NCBI GenBank assembly: GCA_020744225.1 | Contig: JAGMWG010000001.1 | Location: forward strand, 1,426,001-1,490,000 | Source: Paraphoma chrysanthemicola | Taxonomy: Eukaryota; Ascomycota; Dothideomycetes; Pleosporales; Phaeosphaeriaceae | Length of the DNA stretch: 64,000 bases | Direction of reading: 5' to 3' | In this document: positions 45,902 through 57,031 of the stretch, piece after piece | How positions within the stretch are numbered: the stretch's first letter is position 1 | Layout of the letters: every line of letters starts with the position of its first letter | Position numbers and translations under genes: made by a program | Notes under the pieces: model-generated | The model's input: only the letters and a program-made list of their open reading frames with translations | Database searches by the model: none | What the model was told of the DNA's origin: nothing

Positions 45902-48900
45902 TCTGATGCAGCATGCGCGAGCTCACTCATCGCCATACACTTAGCTCGCCAAGCCATTGAGTCAGGCGAAAGCACCATTGCCATTTGCGGAGGTGTGAAT
46001 GTCATCTGCGCACCGGGTCTCACATACATGCTTCAAAAGGCTGGCGCATTGACCACAGAAGGAGTTTGTCGATCGTTCGATGACGATGCATGTGGTTATG
46101 CGCGAGGCGAAGGCGGCGCCGTTGTAGTGCTCAAACGTCTCAGCACTGCTATTGATGACGATGACGACATCCTTGCAATCTTGAAGAGCTCAGCATCTGC
46201 CCAGGATGGGAAGACAAACGGAATAATGGCGCCAAACTCGAAAGCGCAAGAGCTTGTTGCCAGACAGGCGCTCATTCGAGCGGGAAACATCAGTCCTCAT
46301 ACCATCGACTATGTCGAGGCACATGCAACTTCAACGTCGCTTGGAGATCCCACCGAGATAATTGCAATCGCTCGAGTATACGGATCGAACCGTGCTGGCC
46401 ACTCTTCCTGTTATATTGGTTCCATCAAGCCCGACGTCGGCCATCTTGAGGCCGCGTCTGGGGCTATTGGTTTCGTCGAGGCAGTACTCAGTCTGCGAAA
46501 AGGTATTCTTGTTCCGCAGACGCTGTTACAGGAGCTCAACACTAAGATTGACTGGGAAGCAAGCGGACTTGAGATTCTCCGCGATCAGAAACCCTGGCTG
46601 AAGCGCGACGTGCGTCGAGCGGCGGTATGTTGCTATGGCTATGGAGGCTCAGTGTATCATGCCATTCTGGAGCAAGAGCCCACGCCCTTGACGAGCAATG
46701 TTGAGACAAGGAACAAACTCGTTGTCACATTGACATTGTCGGCTGCGCAAGAGAAGCGTTTGCATTCCCACGCAATGTCCCTAGCGCACTGGCTGTCCGC
46801 CGAGGGTGCCTCAGAGGATATGGATGCCATCGCGCGAACTCTCTCTCAGCGTCGCGCTGTTCATAGTAGTAGGGCTGCATTCGTAGTATCTGACCATGCA
46901 GACGCCATAACTAGCCTGACTGGGTTTGCGAAAGGAAGGCCAACCCAGTGGACGACAAGCAGTCGTATACTCGATCGTGCAGTACAAAAGGGTGTTGTAT
47001 GGGTGTTCTCAGGTCACGGCGCGCAATGGCCGGAGATGGGCAAGGAGCTTCTCCATATGCCAGCTTTCTGCCACAGTCTCGTCACGTTGGATGAAACCTT
47101 CAAGCACGAGATGGGTTTCTCAGTCCGCGAAGCTCTCATGCATGGCGATTTAGGCGGCTCTGCGCAGATTCAGGTCCTTACGTACGCTGTCCAGATCAGC
47201 CTCTCAAATCTCCTCAAATCCCAAGGCATCCTACTGCAAGCTATTATTGGTCATTCTGTTGGTGAAATAGCCGCTGCAGTGGTTGCTGGTTGCATTACCG
47301 AGTATGAAGGTGCGATCATTGTCGCGCGGCGAGCGAAGCTTTATGAGCAGGTGCAAGGTCAAGGCGCCATGGCACTGGTAAGCCTGCCGTTTGAGACAGC
47401 GAAAGAGGAACTTGGGAAGATGAGTAATATTGTCGCTGCCATTCCATCATCGCCGACCAGTTGCGTCATCAGCGGTGCCATCGGAGCCGTTGAAGAGTAC
47501 GTGCAATACCTCGACGAGGATGGCATCAAGTCATGCAAAGTTCAGACCAACATTGCCTTCCATTCACCGGAGGTGGAATGCCTTGTGCCTGCCTTGGGGA
47601 GCGGTCTAGGTGACCACCTTCAGCCACATCCTGCTGTTGTTCCAATTTATTCGACTTCAGCATCGAATCCCAGGACCACTGCTCTTCGCGACATTGATTA
47701 TTGGACAACCAGTATGGTGGACCCTGTTCTCCTTGTTGATGTGGTTGAGGCTGCCGCAGATGATGGATATCGCGTTTTCATGGAGATTTCCTCACACCCA
47801 ATCATTTCGCACTCCATCTCCGACACTTTGACGACGAGAGCAGTCGATGAATTTGCCGCGTTTGGGCTGATGACGCGCAATATCTCGCCAGAGCGCAGTA
47901 TCCCTAAAGCCGTGTCTCAACTCTACGCCTTGGGCGTGAATTTTGATATTGGCGCTTCTCTCGGACCTGGACCGTGGTCAACCAAGGTACCAAAGACGCC
48001 TTGGGTGCATAGGCCGTACTGGAAGGACATTTCCATGGGATCAGCTGTGACCGCACGCCAGCACGACGTAGACAAGCATACACTGCTTGGAGCTCCGATT
48101 GAGATTGCTGATAGCCAGACAACTGCTTGTATCACGACGCTGGACGACACTACGAAACCGTACCCCTTGACTCATCTTCTTGATGGAACTGAGATTATCC
48201 CAGCTGCGGTATACTGTAATACGTTCGAGAAGGCCACGGGTGCGAATATCTTGCTCAATCTGGAGCTGCGGGTACCAACACCAATGACTGCTGACAAGCG
48301 TGAGGTACATGTAGTTGTGCAGGGTGACACCATCGAGATGCCGTCCCGCTTAATGAAGCCCGAAGCAGCCGGTGTAGAAATTCTTGAACACGAATGGCCT
48401 AAGCACGCAAAAGCCAAGTTTACAACCACGGATACCGCTTCTTACCAGCAAACACTTTCGCTTTCCGCCATCAAAAAGAGAATTGAAAACCAGCTGCCCA
48501 CCAGATTTGCATAGGACTACCTCCAAAAGATTGGTGTGTCGGGCATCGCGTATCCTTGGTCCGTGTTGGAGCATTTCGGCAACGACCAGGAAATGCTTGT
48601 TGAGATGAATATGGATCCTAGTAGCTCGGCAGTATCATGGGACACAGCTAGTTGGGCACCGTTCCTTGACGCTGCTACATCTGTAGGCTCTTCTATCGTC
48701 TTCAAGAATGTCAGGATGCGTATCGTCAGCGGCATCGATCAAGTTGTTTTTCTCTCCAAGATCGCGCCTCCGAAGGTTGCAATCTCTTCATCGAAGACAC
48801 CTCCCAAGGCGACAACCTCAAAGCCGATATCAGCGTTATCAGCGAAAATTGAGTACTGCTTACGAAGATCATCGGTATGCGCTTCTCTGACATTGAAGCA

Positions 48901-50696
48901 GTCAATGAGAATAGTACCGGCCTCGATTCGTTGGTGCATCGTATGACATGGGTACCTCCCAAGCTCGCAGAGACACCTTTGCCCATGAGCAACGCTCTGA
49001 TGGTATCGGATGAGTCGCAGACGCTGGACAACTATATCAATATACTAGAGCTTATGATCAGAGGACAAGTTGTGTCCGTGGCTTCGAGTCAGCAGTTGAA
49101 ATAAAGCAAAGCCTTGAGTATCTTACACAAGAAGGATGCAGTCGTGTTCTATCTGCCCGGACCCGTGAAGAAGATGGAGGAAGTTGCCACAAAGGCCCAC
49201 GCCTTCACCTGTGAGACAGCTAGCATCTTGTCTACGCTTGCGAACATGTCCAGTGCACCCATATTGTTCGTCATTACTCAGAGCGCTCACGAAAGTAGTT
49301 CGCCCACTGCACTCGCACATTACGCTCTTTATGGTTTCGCGCGCGTCGCAGCATCTGAATACCCCGAGTCTTGGGGCGGTCTCATCGACAACGAAGGACC
49401 AGCGTTTCCCTTATTGCCAGTTAGGTATGTAAAAGAGCACAGCGTAGTCCGCGTACAAGATGGTGTACCTCGGGTAAACCGCCTTCGGCTTTTCCGCAAA
49501 TAACAGGGGGGCGTATCAAACAACACTCTTCTGCCCAAGGCCCACGGGACGTATGTTGTCACTGGTGGTCTCGGTGATCTCGGTCTTGAAGTGCTTGAAT
49601 TCCTGATCAACAATGGCGCTCGTCGAATCGTGGTTGTTTTACGCTGTGGCCTCCCACCACGCAAGGAATGGCCGTCCGCTTCCGGCTCCATGGCTGCTGT
49701 CGTGGAGAAGATTGACAAGTTAGAGAGACTAGGTGCGACTATATACGCGATCGCGCTCGATATTGGCTCTGAATCAGCGGGAGAAGACTTGGCCGCAGCT
49801 CTCGATAGACTGTCCCTCCCGCCAGTCCTCGGTGTTGTCCACGCTGTAGGTGTTTCCGGATACGGCTACATTAAAGACACTACGGCTGACGCTTATGCCA
49901 ATGTCATGGCATCTAAGGCACAAGGTGTCATGAATCTCCATACTTTGTTTTCACCTGGTTCGCTCGACTTCTTCGTACTGTTTTCGTCGATTGGCCAGAT
50001 CATCGGAACACCGGGGCAATCTGCTTACGCTACATCCAATGCATTCCTTGACGGGATCGCTACGCATCGCCGCGTACAAGGATGTAACTCTATCGCGATG
50101 CAATGGACTGCATGGCGCGGGCTAGGCCTTGCTTCCGACACAGCATTGGTAGATCTTGAGCTGCAGAGCAAAGGTGTGACCGGCATCACGGTCGAAGAGG
50201 GCTTCCAAGCATGGACGCATCTCTCCGGCATCGACACTGATCACGCTGTGGCGACGCGCACCCGTATCCTGGACGCCGATGAGCCGTTTCCCTGCGATCT
50301 CATTGCAGATATCGTACAGAGTCGCGCGCAATTGACCTCATCTGCTGGCTCCATAACCTCTTCCACGATTGTAGCATCCAAGCCTCGACCCGACCGGATC
50401 TGAAAGCTTATCTCAATGGTGAAATTAAGGTTTGCCTTTCTAGAGTTCTGCACTTGGATGTCGAGGAGATAGACGACCGTACAGCCATCGCGGATTTAGG
50501 CGTTGATCCTGGCATGACGGTTGCGCTGCGGCAGCAGCTGCAGAAAGCGATGAGTATCACGGCACCACCGACACTGACGTGGAGTTGTCCGACGCCAGTC
50601 CACTTGGTGGACTGGCTCTATAGAAAGCTAGAGGAAAAGTGGTGGTACATGAATCTAGCGACAGGGAGGGGGAGTGGTGTAGAGATGTTGAGGTAA
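45902..50696 (+). pseudogene. Broken 6-methylsalicylic acid synthase-like polyketide synthase
   Basis: This is the remnant of a single-module, partially reducing type I polyketide synthase of the 6-MSAS type. Homology starts abruptly at the ketosynthase active site (DAACASS, Cys codon 45914); the first 200 or so residues of the KS are absent. Next come the KS histidine motifs (YVEAHATSTSLGDP, SIKPDVGHLEA), an acyltransferase with FSGHGAQWPEMG and GHSVGE near 47250, and a dehydratase-like/thioester-hydrolase region from HTLLGAPIE. A linker, a ketoreductase (VVTGGLGDLG, about 49557) and a C-terminal acyl-carrier region follow. Breaks are a TAG at 48512, a frameshift near 48770, a TGA at 48850, a TAA at 49102, a TAA at 49501 and a frameshift near 50390. 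The carrier serine position is Pro (50508). No intron explains these breaks, so the gene cannot make a working enzyme. Confidence 0.9.
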
Positions 50697-51481
50697 AAAA
50701 GAAACTCTTTCTCTTGCGCTTCTTGTACTTCTTCAGGATCGCGACTCCTGTACGATCGAACCTCCTCGATTGTTATATCTGTGGTTGCTTCCACCTGTAT
50801 GCAGCACAGGCTCTCTTCTATGATCTCTTTGACTACAACAATGCCATTGCGACCTTTCAGCCATTCCTTACCAAGAACTTTGATCGTCCGGACAAACTTA
50901 TTGTCCATTGGTATCTGTGTTGGGGTTTCGGCAAATTCAGTCCACTAGCAAACCAGCTGTAGTGGCAGAGAAACGTTGTACGAAGGATCGAAGCCTGGGA
51001 TCAAGGCACAATAGAAGACCCACTGCCTTATTGTGACTAGTGATGGGACTAGTACTGCAGATCAAGTATGGTACTGGCTCATGATGGGCTACGAAGTAAG
51101 TTCTACGATCACTAATCGGGATTTTTCCGAGGTTCCCCCCATCCCGATTACGACGTTGGCCTCGGCGAAGCGGAGTAACGGAAGCCACCGCCTACTTCTC
51201 CGCAATCATTTAGCAGTGCTTTGTCAGTGCATGTGCGTTAGAAATAGAAAGATGTTATGAATTATTCATAGTCTTGCTAACATCTAGAGACACCCCCTCG
51301 TCAAGGAAGAACGACCGCGGAAGCAATCCACACAGCGGAAGCAATCCATAGAAAGCAGGAGCACTCCATATAAGGAGATCTTATCCTTGTGAAACGGAAG
51401 CCTAAAGTTCACTCTTTACCTCGAGATCAGCCAAATTTCCGAAAAGCAATAATAAGACAAATCGGTTAAGTTGAATCGAAA
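50697..51481. other. Intergenic
   Basis: This is the 3' flank of the PKS relic and the promoter of the carbonic anhydrase. A pair of near-identical phrases, GGAAGCAATCCA, occurs around 51325 and 51345. No gene is seen. Confidence 0.4.
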
Positions 51482-52307
51482 ATGGTACATCCTACGATTG
51501 CAGAGCTTGTCGAGCGGAGCAAGTGTGTCAAACGCCATTTGATATCCTTTTGATGTCCACACATCTGACTCAAGCCTAGAGAATCAGCCAAAGTTCACAA
51601 ACCGGCATCCAGGCTCGCCGAACTAAGCGCAAGGGGCGAGAAGATGTCGGGAACTCTCCTCAGTACGTTGCGTTAAAATCTTAAAAACGTCAGACCGAAG
51701 CGAATCATGGTAGCAAGCTAACATGAGTTGAACAGTAACATGCATTGATCCTCGTAGTGTCCCAGAGACGATCTTCAATCTGAAGGCCGAGGGTATGTGA
51801 CCCAGGTTCCTTTGTCTCCACTTTCGCAATGCATTTCCTGTCAGTTGACTGACATTTCTGGACGATGTATAGAAGTCATTGTTCATCGAAACGGAGGAGG
51901 CCGCGTTCGCACCGCACTTGCTGATATTGCAATTCTCCGCATCATCATCGCGGGCGGACTGGATGAGATTCTAGTCATGCATCACACTGACTGCGGCTGC
52001 TTGCGATACACCGACGAGGGAATGAAAGCAAAACTCAAGGCTACGATTGGCCCTGGCCATGATGAGCTCATCGATGGACTATATCTCTCAGCGATCGATA
52101 AGTACGGATGCCATCCCTTGGCCTTGCGCTAGGAGATACCATTTGATCGAATTCAAGCCAAGCTGACTTGTGACCAGGCTCGAAAACAGTATTCGTGAAG
52201 ACCTCAAGTTGCTTAAGGAGTCGCCCCTTGTTCCAAAGGGATTGGCGGAAAAGGCTCAGGGATTTATTTTTGATATCGCGACCGGCGATTTGGTTCGTGT
52301 CCAGTAG
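51482..52307 (+). CDS. Beta-class carbonic anhydrase-like protein
   Basis: This is a zinc enzyme of the beta-carbonic anhydrase family, interconverting CO2 and bicarbonate, 179 residues. Five exons, 51482-51522, 51580-51662, 51736-51792, 51873-52101 and 52178-52307, close exactly. It looks broken if read unspliced. The zinc ligands are Cys in TCIDPR, with its Asp-Arg dyad, and His and Cys in MHHTDCGC. The substrate-channel strand EVIVHRNGGGRVRTAL and the ending GFIFDIATGDLVRV agree with the small fungal group. No mitochondrial presequence is visible. It lies directly downstream of the PKS relic on the same strand. The first donor is GTGTGT, slightly weak. Confidence 0.85.
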
Positions 52308-53229
52308 AAGATGGAGCCCTGCATTAAGGACCTACACACGGTCTACTTAACTCTTGTCACAGAATGTGAAGACGCCCCTTTGATATACCAAGAAACAGCC
52401 AAACAGATGAGGGCGAAAATATCCATAACAATATTACTAAGAGTTGGCGAAGAGAAAGAAATCATGATAAAGCGCAAAAGGTGGCATCCCCGCGACGTTT
52501 TGGCTTGCCGCCGAACCGCGGTTGCGCCGGCGGGCCCCACTTGCCGTCATAATCATCAACCTCCACCGCACATCGCTCCCTGCCTAGCATCACGGCTACC
52601 GGTCAAGTCAGCAAAAACATCTGGTCTAAGGACTCTATTCGCGGCAGCATCGTGCGAGAAGAAGGAAGTCCCTGCTGCGCCTCTCCCACGGTAATCTGTC
52701 ACAAAACGTACGCCCGGCATGGTCATTTCCTCCAGGGTTCTTGCGCATACCACACCGCGACTATGCAGGTTGTTGATCTATCGCAATCCTACTAATCCAT
52801 CGCCGTCTTCGCCAAGGTGTTAAGCGCACTTGGCCTGCTCTTGGAGTCTGTAACAACGGCACGATATTAGCATCGTGCAGCCTCACGCATGTCTTAGGCC
52901 ATCTTTTACTTGAAGGCAAGGGTGCTGTTGGTCTGTATTTTTCAGGATCAGACAGAACATCTTAACTTACAGCAAATGTCTTCCTGTACGTGCGAAAGCC
53001 GTCACGCCTTCCGGGATTTCGCGTGCGCCGGCAATTGAGGATCTGACAGTCGCGTTCGCGACGGACCACAAGCACCTAGGGTATGCATCCGACCTATTGG
53101 TGCTGCTTGCAGGAACTTCTGCGTGGTTGCATACATTGGTCTTACACCTTCCGACTGGGATAAAGGGTTTGAGTAAGCAGCATACAAGGACCTCCTTCCT
53201 TGCTTTTCATATTCCACCTTTGTCGCACA
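52308..53229. other. Intergenic
   Basis: About 0.9 kb with a 127-codon frame at 52311-52694 that lacks protein features. It is probably the promoter region of the FAD oxidase. No gene is seen. Confidence 0.4.
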
Positions 53230-55262
53230 ATGATGTCTTCCGACCGCTGTAACAGGATACTGCGATGTCTACTATTCTTTTCGCATCTATTGCTTGGGCA
53301 ATCCGTTGCTTTCAAGTCTCTCGAACCCGCCGTAGCCACAGTCCCACTTAGCGTTGCGGCAGGAGCAGCCCTTCAGTCAGCGGAAACACGACAAATGACA
53401 GATGAAGTTGTGGAACGGCTGATCACGAACAACGCCACATCCGCGTATGCAGAATATTTCATCTTCGAAAAAGACATCGCAAATAACTCTTCGCTTGCTC
53501 GGCGGAACGCTTCTTTCCGATGCAAAACGTTTCCCGGAGACCTCGCATGGCCAAAAGCTCTTGTTTGGGACATCTTTGATGCGCTGCTGGGTGGAGCCCT
53601 CATTCCCACTGTTCCGATAGCGGCACCTTGCTATGACACGCCATGGGGAAAGCAGAACGCTCAAACATGTGCGGATGTCACAAAGAACTTCACCAACCCG
53701 CTTTTCCATCATGCGGATCCAACATCTAACATGTGGCCAATTTTCCAAGGGAGGACTTGCATGCCAACGAACGATAGCTTGTCCAGAACATGTACGCTTG
53801 GCGGCTATCCAGCGTACGCTATCAAAGTTTCCACTGTTGCCCAAATCCAGCTTGCCATTAACTTAGCTCGGGCTGCCAATATTCGCCTTGTCATCAAGAA
53901 TACAGGTCATTGCTATCTGGGTAAATCGATGGGAGCAGGAGCACTTAGCCTTTGGATGCACAATATGGATCAGATCGACTTCCTCCCTGACTACAAAGGC
54001 CCAGGCTACAGCGGGCCAGCACTGAAGCTCGCTGCTGGTGTGACCGTCCGTCAGGTTTATGAAGCGGCGGATAGATATAATGTGACCGTTTTGGGAGCCG
54101 TCTCCTGGGTGAGTAAAAACTTTAGTTCCCATCTTGCGCATTTCGTGGAGCTGACCAAATGTAGAGTGTGGGTTATGCAGGTGGTATGATTACGGGAGGT
54201 GGCCAGAATCCTCTCGCCGGAATCTATGGTATGGCCGCCGACCATGTTGTAGCCTTTCAAGTCGTCACAGCCGATGGTCGATTCATCACAGTCTCCAAGG
54301 CCGAGCATCCGGATTTGTTCTGGGCGCTTCGTGGAGGTGGCGGCGGAACGTTTGCAGTGGTCACGTCCGTTATCATTCGAGCGCATCCAAAGCTTAACGT
54401 TGTAACCTCGAAGTGGGTGCTTGATGCCACAACGAATAGCGCTGATACCTTCTGGAAGGGCACCAAAAAGTTCTACGACGTCTTCCTCGATTGGGCTGAT
54501 GCTGGGGTCTATTCCTTCTTCATCATGGGTAAAGCCCCAGCCCCATTCCTCAACATGATGTTTCTTTTCGCGCCAAACCATACCCTGGAATCGTACACGA
54601 AAATTGTGAAGCCTTTCTTTGACTATCTCAAGGCGGCGAATATCACCCTAACCTCACCTCACTCATCTTTGGCGCACAATTCGTTCTACAATGCTTACCA
54701 AGCGACATGGGGCTCTAATTCGTTTCCAATCGGTCTCGACAACTCTCTGCCTGCGAATCGTATCATACCGCGGGTGAACTTTGAAGAGAAATACAACGAA
54801 ACGTTTGCGCTCATCAAAGACCATGTACTGGCAGGAAAGCACCTTCTTGGCTACCACAAAGCCCCAAAGAATTACGCGAACACGGACAATGCGGTACACC
54901 CAGCTTGGCGAAAGTGCGGCATGTTTCTTGTTACTTCCTCTAATAAAGCCATGGACCACTCAACACCGGAGGGTCTTGCCGCCGCGAACAAAGACTTACA
55001 GGAAAACATCTTGCAACCCTGGCGCGACATCACTCCAGTGGCTGCTGGAGGTGGGACGTACCTTAATGAAGCGAGCATCATGGAGCCAGATTGGCAAGAA
55101 TCGTTTTATGGAGGTTTCTATCCCCGACTGAGTCAGATCAAGGGGAAGTATGATCCAGGGGATGTATTCTATGCCACCACGGCGGTCGGAAGCGAAAGAT
55201 GGCGTGTTGAAGATGGGGAGCAAGGCGTGCAAACACAGAATGGAAGACTGTGCAAGGTCTAA
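53230..55262 (+). CDS. Secreted FAD-linked oxidase with berberine-bridge-enzyme C-terminus
   Basis: This is a VAO/PCMH-fold flavoprotein oxidase of 658 residues from two exons, 53230-54108 and 54165-55262. A signal peptide follows the Met-Met start (ILRCLLFFSHLLLGQSVA), so it enters the secretory pathway. Many NxS/T sites are present. The FAD domain shows YPAYAIKVSTVAQIQLAINLA, then KNTGHCYLGKS, whose histidine is the expected covalent flavin link, and later GGGQNPLAGIYGMAADHV. The usual second-link cysteine motif is absent, suggesting single covalent attachment. The C-terminal berberine-bridge segment is YLNEASIMEPDWQESFYG and KYDPGDVFYATTAVGSERW. Such enzymes oxidise alcohols, sugars or secondary metabolites. 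The position suggests former polyketide tailoring. Confidence 0.9.
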
Positions 55263-55671
55263 ACTGGTAGAGGACCTTTGAAAAGTGTGGTCTGGTCCGT
55301 GAAGGATCGATGACTCTGTCAAGTCAGCGTGCCCGCGCTCCGTGTTGCAGGAAGAGTGCGGGGTATGCGCACATCAGAACCATAGTCTAAACCACAAGCA
55401 AGATATGTAAACCGATTCTCGGATCGAAGAGGCGTTGCTTCTCGGCCTAGGCGGTGTGTGTGATTGCGAGTGATGTTGTCGTCTGACCTTGGAAAATGAC
55501 GAACGCGGAATAGTTTCCGGCAAAGGCAACCCCGAAAAGTGGGTCACAGTCAAGCTCTTCCCTGCACTCCATCCTACGATCGGCCTCGAATAATGCATGT
55601 CCATGCTTTCTCATGCTTCGTCCCTTGAACCGTTCCCTCGCTCTCCTTGAGCACAAAAATTAGATCCAGCC
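55263..55671. other. Intergenic
   Basis: This is 409 bp between the oxidase stop and the transporter start. Small frames only. Confidence 0.4.
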
Positions 55672-56914
55672 ATGTCGTACCAGAGTATCAACACAAGCCC
55701 ACAGCAAGAGGCGGAGTCAACACCGCGGAAAGAAAGTTTTTGGCGTTCAGTATGGGACAACAACAAAGGAGCTTGTCTCATTCTCCTTGCTGAGCTTGCG
55801 GGTGCATCTATGGATGCGATGGCAAGATACCTACAACAAGGCGACACCAAATTTCATCCATTTCAGGTACGACAGCCTCTTGAGAACACTGGATCGGCTA
55901 TTTGCGGCCTACTGGCTAACCCGAACCAGGTCATCGTTGCTCGAATGGGCATTACATTCATCTTGAGCAGCTTATACATGTGGTGGACGAAAGTGCCTGA
56001 TTTCCCATTCGGCGCTCGTGGCGTACGAAAGTGGTTTGTTATACGCGCTGCCTTTGGCTTCGGCGGACTTTACTGCTTGTACTGTGAGTCACGTTCTTCA
56101 TGTCCAGCCTTTATCATCCACGCTGATCATACAAGATTCCGTCCACTACCTCCCCCTTGCGGAGGCCACTGTGTTCAGATTCTTGGTTCCCATCGTCACG
56201 GCATGGGCATGCTCGGTCTTCCTTGGTCAGACTTTCACGCACAAGGAACTCATGGCTGGCCTCGTCGCCTTATTTGGCATCATTATTATTGCGCACCCGC
56301 CATGGCTATTTGGTGATGTGAAAGACGAATTACATCCTAAGAAGCCATCAGGTATCGACAAGGTCTCACCGGCGCAGCGCTTTATTGCGATTGTGGTCTC
56401 GGTGCTTGGTGTTGTCGGCGCATCAGGAGCGTACACTGTGATCCGGGTCATCGGAAATCGTGCTCACGCCCTGATGTCAGTCAACTACTTTGCTCTTCTT
56501 GCGACGGTTGGATCTTCCATCGCGCTCCTTGTCATTCCTGGAATCGGCTTCCGCATGCCGCAAGCTCCCCGCGAATGGATCTTGCTCGTTACAATGGGTG
56601 TGCTTGGCTTCGTGCTGCAGTTCCTTCTCACGGCCGGTCTTCAGCTCGACAAAAGCAGCAAAGCCACGAGCATGTTGTATGTCCAGATTATCTTCGCTCT
56701 GGCCTTTGATTGGGGTATCTGGGGTGTCATTCCAGGCGCGTGGAGCATGGTCGGCGGCGCCATCGTGATCTGTAGTACACTTTGGAGCGCGCTGCAGAAG
56801 CCGGTCGTGAAGGTGGAGAAGAGCAGGGCTGCCGCTGACGAAGAGAGCGCATTACTGGGTGAAGAAGCATACGCAAACGAGCAGCGTGTGCGAAGAGCAA
56901 GCATGAGCGCATAG
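55672..56914 (+). CDS. DMT-superfamily (EamA) membrane transporter
   Basis: This is a ten-helix drug/metabolite transporter of 375 residues. Three exons, 55672-55866, 55930-56083 and 56136-56914, join in frame. The first EamA repeat runs from GACLILLAELAGASMDAMARYL through HYLPLAEATVFRFLVPIVTAW and the second from FIAIVVSVLGVVGASGAYTVIRVIG to GGAIVICSTLW. The cytosolic N-terminus is polar, and the C-terminus is acidic and basic with ESALLGEEAY, a possible dileucine-type sorting signal. The substrate is unknown. Relatives include guanine-nucleotide, sugar and metabolite exporters. It is flanked by oxidoreductases downstream of the PKS relic, so a role in metabolite export is plausible but unproven. 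Confidence 0.88.
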
Positions 56915-57031
56915 TCATGTAAATAAGTGCACCGTCCTAACGACTAAATACCAAAACAAGCTCTTTCTGACTACATAAGTCTGACCTTCGCACCTCACCT
57001 TCTAAGCAGGGAATCAATTCGCAGCGACCTG

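Noticed and set aside
51482..52307. Carbonic anhydrase as a pseudogene
   Set aside because: Unspliced it shows stops in all frames, but five exons with acceptable splice sites restore one clean frame with all ligands.
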